Source: Bacteroidia bacterium
GTDB taxonomy: Bacteria; Bacteroidota; Bacteroidia; Chitinophagales; Saprospiraceae
Length of the DNA stretch: 63,999 nucleotides
Assembly: GCA_030430845.1 (NCBI GenBank)
Contig: JAUIKE010000027.1
Span: forward strand, 1-63,999
Direction of reading: 5' to 3'
Shown piece by piece: positions 17,569-26,474 of the stretch. Numbering within the stretch: position 1 is the first letter of the stretch; the number at the start of each line of letters is the position of its first letter. Position numbers and translations under genes: made by a program. The notes under the pieces are model-generated. The model saw only the letters and a program-made list of their open reading frames with translations, made no database searches and was not told the origin of the DNA.

Positions 17569-17600
17569 AAGGGGGCGGCCTGGGGCTGCCCCTCTTTTTT
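17569..17600 (+). terminator. Terminator after the PorT-like gene
   Basis: GGGGCGGC and GCTGCCCC form a stem with one G-T pair, followed by seven T. The convergent protease gene ends right at the T run, so the site may serve both strands. Confidence 0.75.
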
Positions 17601-19153
17601 TACCTTTTATCTATTTCTATGACCATTCCCACTTTATTTCTTCCATTTCCATCAGCTGAAAAAGCCACGGTTCTTCCGGCATTAAAGCTGACATCCGTAA
17701 TGCGATCATTGCCTAGTACCTCTCTTAACTTTCCGGCATACGTGCTTTGGCTACTTCTGGATAGTCTGTTTTTGAAGTCATCATAATCGATGGGAGTCTT
17801 TGACACCACGATGGCAATATAGTCGCGATTGCCTATCTCATCCGGTGTCATGGAATAATCCTTGGGAAAAAGACGGGTACCCGTGATTCCGCAATAGGGC
17901 GAATGTTTTTCGGTATAAGGGAAAAGGACATAGCTGGAGCCGTCCGTTTCCTGTCCGAAGATATAAACATAACACTCAACACTATTAGCAAAAAGGACTT
18001 TGAATTTATCGCTTTGACTGATTGGATTGACGGTCCGGAAAACGATATCGGAAGTTTTTTGAAGGGCGATCGTATTTTGACTGGCCATATCTGCCAGACC
18101 GAACTCTACCTCAAACTTCTGACTGGTACTTTGATCAGTACTGCCCATAGGGAATAAGCCGTAGGCCTCTTTAGTAAAATGCTCAAAGTCGCGATAGCGC
18201 ACCCAGGCAATACCGTTATTGCCCCAGCGATTCCCCCAGCTGTTCATGATTTGGAAAGCCCCTCCCTCATAATTATCATTGTATCCGATGACGCACATGG
18301 CATGCCCGCCGAAGCCGGCCATACTGTAGTCGCGTTGGCTGGGATACCAAACATTTTGTCCGACCATCCTGCTCATAAAAGTACCCCCTACCATCATACC
18401 GATCACGACAGGAGCTCCTTGTGCCAGGTTTTGTTTAATAGCTGTAACATCCGCCTTATAATTATTGGCCCCAAGCGTCAGGCGGTTATAGCCTTTTATT
18501 GTAAACTGCCGGCCCCTGCTGATCTGGCTACCACTGGGGTCATTGGCGCAAGAATATTCATCGTAAGGAAATTCATTGAAAGGAAGGGAGCCGTTGGAGG
18601 CCATACTTTTCATAGCATCCAGCATATAAGCCCCCTGGCAGCCCTGTAAATGGATCTGATTGTACAGATAGGAAGGACTGAATGCTACGCTGGCCGGGTT
18701 TTGTCCCGTTGCTCTAGCCTGTAGTATAGACCTGGCAGCATAAGCACTGGCCCAGCCTACACAAGAGCCCTGCTGGCCCTGATGCCGACGGGGCGGGGCA
18801 TATTGTTCAAGCGTCACACTAGAAGGGAGCTGGTTTCGGCCTCCGAAGCCGTAAACTAAAGGTTCAAATACCTTGGCCTGATCGAAACGTTCCTGGCTGA
18901 GCGATGCCCCAAGGGAAAAAGCCGAATTGTCGGCACCCGAATCGGAACTGAACCCACCCAACATCTCCTGGCCCCCCAGAAAGAAGTACCAAAAGGCTAA
19001 AATGGCCAGAATCGGGATCGAAATTTTAGGTTTTTTAAATACAAATAAAAGAATGATCGGCAACAAACGAAGCAGTGAATTTTGCCCACCTCTCTGTCCG
19101 CCGGGGCGATTACCTTGGTTTTGGGGAGAGTCTTTCTCCATTCTGATTGGCAT
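17600..19153 (-). CDS. Membrane-anchored papain-like (C1A) cysteine protease
   Basis: 517 residues. A short basic, Gly/Asn-rich N-terminus is followed by a transmembrane segment (about 30-60), so the protease domain faces the periplasm or surface. The C1A catalytic set is complete: oxyanion Gln125, Cys131 in QQGSCVGWA, His284 in GGHAMCVIGYN and Asn304 in NSWGNRWG. A C-terminal domain (about residues 340-517) with FKVLFANSVECYVYIF and YVLFPYT resembles DUF4384, found in several envelope-located sensors and enzymes. Substrate unknown. The first Met (residue 1) or Met5 could be the start. Read leftward and convergent with the PorT-like gene. Confidence 0.92.
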   Translation of the reverse strand: MPIRMEKDSPQNQGNRPGGQRGGQNSLLRLLPIILLFVFKKPKISIPILAILAFWYFFLGGQEMLGGFSSDSGADNSAFSLGASLSQERFDQAKVFEPLVYGFGGRNQLPSSVTLEQYAPPRRHQGQQGSCVGWASAYAARSILQARATGQNPASVAFSPSYLYNQIHLQGCQGAYMLDAMKSMASNGSLPFNEFPYDEYSCANDPSGSQISRGRQFTIKGYNRLTLGANNYKADVTAIKQNLAQGAPVVIGMMVGGTFMSRMVGQNVWYPSQRDYSMAGFGGHAMCVIGYNDNYEGGAFQIMNSWGNRWGNNGIAWVRYRDFEHFTKEAYGLFPMGSTDQSTSQKFEVEFGLADMASQNTIALQKTSDIVFRTVNPISQSDKFKVLFANSVECYVYIFGQETDGSSYVLFPYTEKHSPYCGITGTRLFPKDYSMTPDEIGNRDYIAIVVSKTPIDYDDFKNRLSRSSQSTYAGKLREVLGNDRITDVSFNAGRTVAFSADGNGRNKVGMVIEIDKR

Positions 19154-19576
19154 AGTCTATTGAATTTTAAAGCTTTGAGAATGATCGCAGCCCGTTTGTC
19201 AGGCCAGTGCTAATTTATGTTTGAATTTAGGAAAATCTTGCCTTAAGCAAGTAAAAGAGCAAAACTTATTTACAGTTTTCAGCCCAATGAGTTTGGTGTG
19301 TTAAAGGTAGATAATAAACCACTCGCCTCTAGAGGCGGGTGGTTTATTATCTACTTTTGATGCCCAGAGCTATCCACTGCTGAAATATTGAAATAAGTTT
19401 TCGCTACTTCCTTCATTAGACGGACAAAAAAGAAATTGGTCATTTTTTGAATCAAAAAGAAAGAAAGGCGCGTAGAATGAATAAAAACTAGTATTATAAT
19501 TTTTTTATATACGTTTAGTATTATATATTTGTTGAAATCATAATGTAAGACGACTAGCTCTAAACACAAAAGCACC
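19154..19576. other. Divergent spacer with a 48-bp palindrome
   Basis: 423 bp between the leftward protease gene and the rightward regulator gene. The main content is the palindrome at 19307-19354. The rest is AT-rich and should include both promoters. No other gene seen. Confidence 0.5.
19307..19354. repeat. 48-bp near-perfect palindrome
   Basis: GTAGATAATAAACCACTCGC is the outer part of a 24-base left arm whose complement follows directly, with a single mismatch and TCTAGA at the centre. Flanked by AAAG and TTTT. It looks like a bidirectional terminator but both neighbouring genes read away from it. Confidence 0.8.
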
Positions 19577-19891
19577 ATGAACACTTTGAACACTATAACT
19601 GCACGTACGGGCAGAATGACACTTGCTATTAACAAATTAGAACTCTTGAATCAGGATGAGGGCAGACCTATTCTTTCCTACCTGATTAAGCACGTTCACG
19701 TCTCTTTAGTAGATATCATTCTACATACAGGGATGGACACTTCCGTTGTTGAAAATTACCTGGAAAAATTACTCCAAAATGGTTTTGTATGGAAAGAACA
19801 GAGCGATACTCGTATCATATATACGCTTGATCAATCCTACTTCCAAAAAATAACGCTCGTTGCCAAAACACTAGCCGGATTTTGGACGTAA
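19577..19891 (+). CDS. Small winged-helix (ArsR-like) transcription regulator
   Basis: 104 residues. The centre has the ArsR/MarR-type layout: an opening helix (GRPILSYLIKHVHVSLVDI), a helix-turn-helix (TGMDTSVVENYLEKLLQNGF) and a wing (VWKEQSDTRIIYTLDQSYF). No metal-binding cysteines (no CxC), so a metal sensor of the classic ArsR type is unlikely. It probably binds DNA as a dimer; its targets are unknown. The reading frame could begin at 19577 or at the Met at 19616. No partner gene is adjacent. Confidence 0.75.
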   Translation: MNTLNTITARTGRMTLAINKLELLNQDEGRPILSYLIKHVHVSLVDIILHTGMDTSVVENYLEKLLQNGFVWKEQSDTRIIYTLDQSYFQKITLVAKTLAGFWT

Positions 19892-20480
19892 AAAGAAAGT
19901 TTTAGGCGATGATTCAAAGCGGTAATCAGCCTTTCTATCATCGCCAAAATACTTTTCTGAAATTTTTATAAAGTTACCAACAGAGTTATTCACATCCATT
20001 GGGTAAAAGTTTGGTGTTTTTCCACTTCCACCTAGCTCGTTAGTGTATTACTAAGTTAGAAAAACAGCAAAAATACTTCCATTGAATACTGCTTACCGCT
20101 AAGTTTTTCCACAGCTGTGGATTTCCTCTTTGAAGGCTTGTTGATAAAATAATTTGGCGAGTGCTCGCTCTTTGCCGTATCTTTATATTCCTTTCGGAAT
20201 AATGCTAAAAAGTTAGGATGAGGTTCTGAAAGAATTGACGAATTACTTTATTGTAGTCCTCGCAAAAGTGGGGATTTCGACCGGAATTTGATACAGAGGT
20301 AGCGCTCTTATCTGCGGTAATTCGATGTTTACGCGTCTCAAAAGGGGCTGGAAAAAAGTCCCTCGGCCTTTTTACATAGCCCCTTTTGAAACGACGCTTT
20401 AGTTTAAGGATTAATTTGTACTGTTTAATATTGTGGGCTTAGGCCCTAATGGGATTTGATTTGCTGTCGAGTCCCTTTTT
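19892..20480. other. 589-bp convergent gap with DnaA-box-like sites and a repeat
   Basis: No protein or known RNA gene recognised. DnaA-box-like 9-mers occur at 19986-19994 (TTATTCACA, full match to TTWTNCACA) and 20105-20113 (TTTTCCACA, full match), with a near match at 20018-20026, and the palindrome TCCACAGCTGTGGA at 20108-20121. The family A hairpin lies at 20344-20383. A replication origin is only a weak possibility; I could not measure GC skew. Confidence 0.4.
20332..20397. repeat. Hairpin repeat family A, copy 4 (extended)
   Basis: Core GGGGCTGGAAAAAA at 20344 onwards pairs with TTTTTACATAGCCCC ending at 20383; the flanks CGTCTCAAAA and TTTTGAAACG extend the stem with one mismatch. 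Its end pattern resembles that of the three other copies in the window. It lies between convergent genes and could act as a terminator. Confidence 0.65.
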
Positions 20481-21227
20481 TTATGTATTCAAGGCACCAC
20501 AAACACTCAAGGTTTGTCCGGAAATATAGTTAGACATATCGGATCCCAGAAATACACATACATCGGCTACTTCCTCGGCTTTGCCCAGGCGCCTTAGCGG
20601 AATATTAGCCAGATAGGCGGCCTTTGTTTTTTCGTCCAGGGCATCAGTCATATCCGTTTCGATAAAACCTGGCGCGATCACATTACAACGAATGTTTCTG
20701 GAGCCGACTTCTTTGGCGATGGACTTGGAAAAGCCGATGATTCCGGCCTTGGAAGCCGCATAATTAGCCTGCCCGGCATTTCCAGTGATTCCTACTATCG
20801 AGCCCATATTGATGATAGAGCCTCCCCTGTTTTTCATCATGGGGCGAAGCACCTGCTTGGTCAGGTTAAATACTGACTTGAGGTTGGTGTTGATCACTTT
20901 GTCCCATTGTTCTTCTGACATTCTCAGCATGAGGGTATCCTGTGTGATACCGGCATTATTGATCAGGATATCGATCTGCCCGAAATCTTCCAGTACCTGG
21001 GCTACCAAGGCTTCGGCTTGTTCGAAGGAGGAGGCGTCCGATTGGTAGGCTTTGGCTGTGCCTCCTTTTTCGCTGATGGCAGCTACGATGGCATCGGCCT
21101 GCTCTGCAGAAGAGCGATAGGTGAAAGCTACTTTGGCGCCTTGTTCGGCATATCGTTCGACGATGGCGGCTCCAATTCCTCTGGATCCCCCGGTAATCAG
21201 GGCTACTTTATCTTGTAATAAGCTCAT
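20481..21227 (-). CDS. fabG: 3-oxoacyl-[ACP] reductase
   Basis: 248 residues, full length for the family. It reduces 3-oxoacyl-ACP with NADPH in fatty acid elongation. The NADP loop is TGGSRGIGAAI, NNAG follows at the end of strand 4, the catalytic Tyr/Lys are in YAASK with Ser in GSIVGITGNAG, and the C-terminus has the family's usual SNYISGQTLSVCGAL. A short-chain dehydrogenase with another substrate cannot be fully excluded, but similarity to FabG is strong through its whole length. Divergent from mscL across a 149-bp promoter region. Confidence 0.92.
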   Translation of the reverse strand: MSLLQDKVALITGGSRGIGAAIVERYAEQGAKVAFTYRSSAEQADAIVAAISEKGGTAKAYQSDASSFEQAEALVAQVLEDFGQIDILINNAGITQDTLMLRMSEEQWDKVINTNLKSVFNLTKQVLRPMMKNRGGSIINMGSIVGITGNAGQANYAASKAGIIGFSKSIAKEVGSRNIRCNVIAPGFIETDMTDALDEKTKAAYLANIPLRRLGKAEEVADVCVFLGSDMSNYISGQTLSVCGALNT

Positions 21228-21376
21228 ATGTTTGTGTCGTTTTTTTGAAAATATTTGGACTAAAGTAAGGATTTTTTAAAAAAAGCCTAACTTTATTAAG
21301 AGTGTCTGGGTGACTTTGGCTTTTCAAGACGTCTGAACATTGAATTTACTACTTTCATTCACTAATATTTTCTGAT

Positions 21377-21811
21377 ATGTTGAAAGAATTTAAACAATTT
21401 ATCGCCAAAGGAAACGTGGTCGAAATGGCCGTTGGTCTGATCATGGCTCTTTATTTCGGTGCCATCGTAAAATCATTTGTTGACGATATCATCATGCCTC
21501 CCATCGGGATGCTATTAGGAGGTGTAGATTTCAGTGACCTGAAAATGGTGCTGCAAGATGGCAGTCCTGCCGTTACGGATGCCTCCGGTGCTACCCTTAC
21601 AGAAGCCGTACAGGAAGTCGCTATTAATTATGGTGTGTTTTTAAATAACATTCTGACCTTCATCATTGTGGCTCTTGCCATCTTTATGGTTGTGAAAGCT
21701 TATAACCGCATGAAGCGCAAACAAGAGGAAGAAGCGCCTGCCGCTCCGCCCGCACCTAGCAAAGAAGAACAATTACTGGAAGAGATCAGAGATCTGCTGA
21801 AGAAAAATTAA
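21377..21811 (+). CDS. mscL: Large-conductance mechanosensitive channel
   Basis: 144 residues. MscL opens under membrane tension to let solutes out during osmotic downshock. The N-terminal amphipathic helix and first helix are typical ([20 protein letters not shown] and [19 protein letters not shown]), a periplasmic loop of about 45 residues follows, then the second helix ([21 protein letters not shown]) and a charged C-terminal bundle ([15 protein letters not shown]). The pore-lining glycine after VEMAV is present. Single gene, ending in a shared terminator with uvrA. Confidence 0.97.
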   Translation: MLKEFKQFIAKGNVVEMAVGLIMALYFGAIVKSFVDDIIMPPIGMLLGGVDFSDLKMVLQDGSPAVTDASGATLTEAVQEVAINYGVFLNNILTFIIVALAIFMVVKAYNRMKRKQEEEAPAAPPAPSKEEQLLEEIRDLLKKN

Positions 21812-21849
21812 AATAAAAAAGGCGGGCCCAGGCCCGCCTTTTTTATTTT
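21810..21849. terminator. Bidirectional terminator between mscL and uvrA
   Basis: A 19-bp perfect stem (AAAATAAAAAAGGCGGGCC and complement, 2-base gap). Both stop codons fall within the arms. T runs on each strand follow the GC core. Confidence 0.9.
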
Positions 21850-24692
21850 AATTTTTCTTGGAGATAGGTCCCAGTATACGATCCCTTTACCTTCGCCAAC
21901 TCTTCGGGCGTGCCTTGATGCAACAAATAGCCGCCTTCCTTACCACCTTCAGGCCCCAGGTCGACGACATAATCCGCTGATTTGATGACTTCGAGATTGT
22001 GCTCCACAACCAGCACCGTATGTCCTTTTTCCACCAAAGCATTCAGCGCATCCAGCAATTTTTGGATATCGTGGAAGTGCAGGCCGGTAGTAGGCTCGTC
22101 AAAAATGAATAAGACGTGTTCATTGCTGCTTTCTTTTCCCAGAAAAGAAGCTAGTTTGACACGCTGTGCTTCTCCGCCGGATAAAGTGCTGGAGGACTGC
22201 CCCAACTTGACATAACCCAAGCCGACGTCTTGCAAAGGCTGCAATTTTTTGACTACATCTTTGGCATCAGAGAAAAATTCCAGGGCTTCATCAATGCTGA
22301 GGTTGAGGATATCGTGTATATTTTTTCCCTTGTATTCAACTTCCAGAACCTCTTGTTTAAATCGCTGACCCTTGCAAACTTCACACTCCAGACGCACGTC
22401 CGCCAGAAATTGCATCTCTACAACTTGTTCGCCCTCTCCTTTACAGGCGTCACACCGCCCTCCATCTACATTAAAAGAAAAATGCTTGGGCTTATATCCT
22501 CGAATTCTGGACAATTGCTGATCGGACATCAAGCTGCGAATGGTGTCATAGGCCTTTACATAAGTTACAGGATTAGAACGAGATGACTTGCCGATCGGGT
22601 TTTGGTTGATCATTTCAATCTGGGTGATCTCATCCAGATCCCCTTCCAAGGCTTGGAATGCTCCTGCTGACTTGGAGTAATTTTCTCCTAGTTGTTTTTT
22701 CAGTGCAGGATAAAGAATTTGCTTCACCAGCGTCGTTTTTCCCGAACCCGAAACACCTGTTACTACAGTAAGGGTATTTAGGGGAAAATCGACATCAATT
22801 TTTTTCAAGTTGTTCTGTCTGGCACCCTTGAGGGTGATTTTATGCAGGGACCTACGCCTGTTTTCCGGAAGTGGAATTTCCATCCTGCCGCTCATATATT
22901 GTGCGGTCAGGCTATCATTGGCGTCATTATAAATGTCCTGATAAGGGCCGGCAAATACGACTTCCCCTCCAAAAATACCCGCTTGAGGGCCGATGTCCAC
23001 CAAATAATCTGCATTGGCAATAACATCTTCCTCATGCTCGACCACAATGACCGTATTACCCAGATCTCTCAAAGCCTTTAATACGGTCACAAGGCGGTCC
23101 GTATCCCTTGGGTGGAGCCCCACACTGGGTTCATCCAGTATATACATCGAACTGGTCAGGTTGCTACCCAGTGTTCGGGTAAGATTGATCCGTTGGGTTT
23201 CACCGCCACTAAGCGTAGCTGACACCCGGTTAAGTGTCAGATAGGTCAAACCCAGGTCACTCATAAAGCGCAGGCGATTGCTGATTTCCAAAAGCAGGCG
23301 ACGGCCAATGGTCTGATCCCGATCTGTTAATTCGATCCCAATAAAGAATTCAAGCAATTCATCGATGGGCAATTCCACTAGCTCCGTGATGTCTTTCCCT
23401 ACTATCTTTACATAAGTGGCTTCCTCACGTAGCCTTCCGCCATCACAAGTCGGACATTTGGTACGGCCGCGATAACGGGCCAGCATCACCCGGTTCTGGA
23501 TCTTGTACATCTTTTCCTGTAATTCGGAAAAAAAGTCATCTATTCCATAAATGCTGCCATTTCCCCTCCACAATAATCGCCGTTCAGCCTTCGTAAGATC
23601 CTGGTAGGGGCGATGTATGGGGAAATCATAGTCTTGAGCCTTGCTAAGGAAATCCTCCAGCCACTTCCCGTATTTTTCTCCTTTCCAGCAGGCAATAGCT
23701 CCTTCATAAACAGACAAGCTGGAATCGGGGATCACTTTATTTTCATCTATGCCCATGATTCGTCCGAAACCTTCACATTCCGGACAGGCGCCGTAAGGAT
23801 TATTATAATTAAAAAGCTGTGGAGTGGGTTCTAAGAAAGAAATGCCGTCCAGTTCGAAACGGTTGTTCCAGGATCGCTTCTCCTTACCCATAATGTCAAC
23901 CAGGCATTCTCCTTCTGCTTCGTAGAAAGCTGTTTGTACAGAATCCGCAATTCGTTTGCTATTCTCCTCATCGTCTTTCTTTACCACAAACCGGTCGATC
24001 AGGACCAGGATTTCATTTTCTTCTAACTCACCTATTTTTTTTGACAAAACCTTATGTCCGCTTTCAATCAGGTCTTGTACGTCACTCAACTGATCTTCGA
24101 ACCAAAGCCTGGTGTATCCTTTTTGAAGCAGCAGACCTAACTCCTGGTCAACCGTACGGTCTTTGTATTTGATAGGAAGCGGGATAAACAGTTGTACTTT
24201 GGTACCTTCTTCAAAGCTATGGATGTAATCCGTTACATCCGATACTTCATGCTTGCGAACGATTTCACCTGACACAGGCGAATAGGTTTTTCCAACACGG
24301 GCAAATAGCAAGCGGAGAAAGTCATAGATTTCGGTCAAAGTACCAACCGTTGAGCGAGCATTGCGAGTACTGACCTTTTGTTCGATGGCAATAGCCGGGC
24401 AGATCCCCTTGATGAAGTCCACCTCCGGTTTTTTCATCCTTCCCAGGAACTGGCGCGCATAGGAAGACAAGCTCTCCACATATCTTCTTTGTCCCTCCGC
24501 GTATAGGGTATCCATCGTAATAGAGGATTTGCCTGAACCTGATACGCCCGTCACTACAATTAATTGATTCTTTGGTAGGTGAAGTTCAATATTCTTGAGG
24601 TTGTTCCCCCTGGCACCTTTAATGTGGATGGTATTGATTTGCTTGCTCACTTTTTCTTTCGTCAGAGTCCCTTCTGATTTTTTTGTTGTCAT
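21843..24692 (-). CDS. uvrA: Excinuclease ABC subunit A
   Basis: 949 residues. UvrA is the damage-scanning ATPase of nucleotide excision repair; it loads UvrB at lesions. Two ABC modules are present: Walker A motifs GVSGSGKSS near the N-terminus and GVSGSGKTT at about residue 650, signature motifs LSGGETQR and LSGGEAQR, and Walker B ILDEPS and IFDEPT. Zinc modules are at CPECEGFGR, CPTCDGGR and CDACKGEGE with CEVCKGQR. Complete and typical. Its probable promoter is at 24729-24759. Confidence 0.97.
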   Translation of the reverse strand: MTTKKSEGTLTKEKVSKQINTIHIKGARGNNLKNIELHLPKNQLIVVTGVSGSGKSSITMDTLYAEGQRRYVESLSSYARQFLGRMKKPEVDFIKGICPAIAIEQKVSTRNARSTVGTLTEIYDFLRLLFARVGKTYSPVSGEIVRKHEVSDVTDYIHSFEEGTKVQLFIPLPIKYKDRTVDQELGLLLQKGYTRLWFEDQLSDVQDLIESGHKVLSKKIGELEENEILVLIDRFVVKKDDEENSKRIADSVQTAFYEAEGECLVDIMGKEKRSWNNRFELDGISFLEPTPQLFNYNNPYGACPECEGFGRIMGIDENKVIPDSSLSVYEGAIACWKGEKYGKWLEDFLSKAQDYDFPIHRPYQDLTKAERRLLWRGNGSIYGIDDFFSELQEKMYKIQNRVMLARYRGRTKCPTCDGGRLREEATYVKIVGKDITELVELPIDELLEFFIGIELTDRDQTIGRRLLLEISNRLRFMSDLGLTYLTLNRVSATLSGGETQRINLTRTLGSNLTSSMYILDEPSVGLHPRDTDRLVTVLKALRDLGNTVIVVEHEEDVIANADYLVDIGPQAGIFGGEVVFAGPYQDIYNDANDSLTAQYMSGRMEIPLPENRRRSLHKITLKGARQNNLKKIDVDFPLNTLTVVTGVSGSGKTTLVKQILYPALKKQLGENYSKSAGAFQALEGDLDEITQIEMINQNPIGKSSRSNPVTYVKAYDTIRSLMSDQQLSRIRGYKPKHFSFNVDGGRCDACKGEGEQVVEMQFLADVRLECEVCKGQRFKQEVLEVEYKGKNIHDILNLSIDEALEFFSDAKDVVKKLQPLQDVGLGYVKLGQSSSTLSGGEAQRVKLASFLGKESSNEHVLFIFDEPTTGLHFHDIQKLLDALNALVEKGHTVLVVEHNLEVIKSADYVVDLGPEGGKEGGYLLHQGTPEELAKVKGSYTGTYLQEKLK

Positions 24693-24728
24693 GCTCTACT
24701 TACTTGCTACTTACTAAAAACAGAAAAG

Positions 24729-24759
24729 CAAACTTAGTGTTTTAGAGGGAGAAAAGAAA
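24729..24759 (-). promoter_or_regulatory. Bacteroidota-type promoter of uvrA
   Basis: Reading leftward, TTTC (24756-24759), a 19-base spacer and TAAGTTTG (24729-24736) match the phylum's -33/-7 pattern (TTTG, N19, TAnnTTTG). The uvrA start codon lies 36 bases downstream. Confidence 0.65.
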
Positions 24760-24765
24760 GTTAAA

Positions 24766-24804
24766 AAAAGAATGCCGACCGCTTCCAGCGGCCGGCATTC
24801 TTTT
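24766..24804 (-). terminator. Terminator after the radical SAM gene
   Basis: Nested stem: AAAAGAATGCCG pairs with CGGCATTCTTTT, enclosing CCGC/GCGG with a TTCCA loop. It starts at the stop codon of the leftward radical SAM gene and isolates uvrA. Confidence 0.85.
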
Positions 24805-26371
24805 ATGCTTTTCTTTTGCCGGCGACCCTGCTTTCTACCTCAATAAATTTTTCTTTTTTGAGGTAGGCCAGATGATCGTGGTAAATCGCGCCCTCTGGAA
24901 GCCATTCCCACCATACGCCGAGGTCTTTTTTAATGATGTTGATATAGAATTCGGGCAACACCTCCGTTTCCTGCTCGAAGTAATCCCTGAAGGCATGGTC
25001 TTCGACCAGCATTTTGCGCACCTTTCGGAAAAACCGGAGGCGACCAAAGCCTTCAGAAGAGACGGCCCGCATCACATTCATCCATTTTACGGTGAAATTG
25101 GAAGCTGCGTTCATCCTTTTATAGATGGCTTTGGACGAAAAGGTATAGGCCGTGACGTCAATGACCTTATCGTAGAAGTCAACCCATTCATAGTTTAATG
25201 GTTTGACATTCATGGCCAGGTGGTTATTCAGAAAGTGGAATGGAAAAGGTATCACTCTTCCCTGGCGTTGGTACTCCAGATTGACGGGAGCTGCCTCCCC
25301 GAAGGCAGTAAGTATAGAATATCCCGGGAAAGAGCCTGGAGAAGCATCTACAAACATTTTGGTGAGCTCGAATGGCAGTTTTCCTTCATCGCAATCCAAT
25401 CCCATTACAAAATTCGTTTGGAGATAGGGCAGGTATTTCATGATGAGGTTGGCATGTTCGGCCACCTGCTGAACCCGTTCGAAGCCTTTAATACGTGCAG
25501 CTCTTGATTTATTTCCCATATCAAACCAAGATTCAATTCCGGGCAGCATACCTACACAACCGTGTTCTTTTAACCTTTTCAGGTTGGGTTCGGTGAGGAT
25601 CGACAAGCTGCTTTCTGCCAAAAAGCGCACAGAGCCATTCGGGGCGGCTTCTTCGATGGCATCCATGTAATCATTGAAGCGAATGCCAAAATTGGGATCG
25701 TGCCAGCCGACCAGCGGATTTTTAAATTTGGTTCGCAAAAATCGCAGATCCGCCTTGAGCGATTCAAAGTCCAACGGCTGGTAAGGAACCACCGAATCAA
25801 TACAGAAGGAGCAGGTATAGGGGCATCCCATACTTCCAATCATGGGCACCATTTTGATGAAGGGTGCTTTTTTTAAGTTGGGTTCAATAAAAGGCCATCT
25901 TTCTACCACTCCAGGAAGCGATACCGGCTGATTTTTGGCCGCCAGATACCGCCCCTGTTCACGATGCGGTTCGCATTCTTCAAGTATTTCTCGTATAACT
26001 TCTTTGTTGGTAAACCCTGTTACATAGTCAAAATATTTCGCTGCATCCTCCGGATAACAACGAGCGTGAGGCCCTCCTAATACGGTGACCGCTCCTCTTG
26101 ACTGGAAATAATTACTCAATGAATAAGCCAACATGGCCGCCTGCGTAAAGGAACAAATAAAAACGAGATCAACTTCTTCAGGAAGCTCCTTGTCTAATTT
26201 CTCTTTACCAGTGAAACAGGTCAGGCGGACATCATGCCCTTGCTGTTGACACCAGACGGCTACTACCTGCGGCATGATACTTGCCAGATTAGCGTTCATA
26301 ATTCTGGCGTATAGGGCATTGGTAGGGGCTTTACTGACAAGGTCAATTACCCCGATCTTTAATTTTGTCAT
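24803..26371 (-). CDS. Radical SAM protein with B12-binding-like N-terminal domain
   Basis: 522 residues. The N-terminal 150 residues look like a cobalamin-binding Rossmann domain (VDLVFICSFTQAAMLAYSL, GAVTVLGGPHARCYPEDAAK), but the usual DxHxxG cobalamin His motif is not visible. The radical SAM 4Fe-4S motif is intact: CxxxCxxC at Cys183, Cys187 and Cys190 (GCPYTCSFC), followed by strands for SAM binding. The C-terminal 150 residues (from about FYDKVIDVTAYTF) match nothing I recognise. Family members methylate or rearrange unactivated carbons in natural products or lipids. No biosynthetic partner gene is adjacent, so the substrate is unknown. Confidence 0.85.
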   Translation of the reverse strand: MTKLKIGVIDLVSKAPTNALYARIMNANLASIMPQVVAVWCQQQGHDVRLTCFTGKEKLDKELPEEVDLVFICSFTQAAMLAYSLSNYFQSRGAVTVLGGPHARCYPEDAAKYFDYVTGFTNKEVIREILEECEPHREQGRYLAAKNQPVSLPGVVERWPFIEPNLKKAPFIKMVPMIGSMGCPYTCSFCIDSVVPYQPLDFESLKADLRFLRTKFKNPLVGWHDPNFGIRFNDYMDAIEEAAPNGSVRFLAESSLSILTEPNLKRLKEHGCVGMLPGIESWFDMGNKSRAARIKGFERVQQVAEHANLIMKYLPYLQTNFVMGLDCDEGKLPFELTKMFVDASPGSFPGYSILTAFGEAAPVNLEYQRQGRVIPFPFHFLNNHLAMNVKPLNYEWVDFYDKVIDVTAYTFSSKAIYKRMNAASNFTVKWMNVMRAVSSEGFGRLRFFRKVRKMLVEDHAFRDYFEQETEVLPEFYINIIKKDLGVWWEWLPEGAIYHDHLAYLKKEKFIEVESRVAGKRKA

Positions 26372-26474
26372 ATTTGTTGTTTGCGTGTGAGGTTCCCGGA
26401 TATTTATGAAACTTAGGGGCAGAAAATAGGCAAACTTGTTTGTATTGTATAATATAATGTGGGTTATTTGATTT

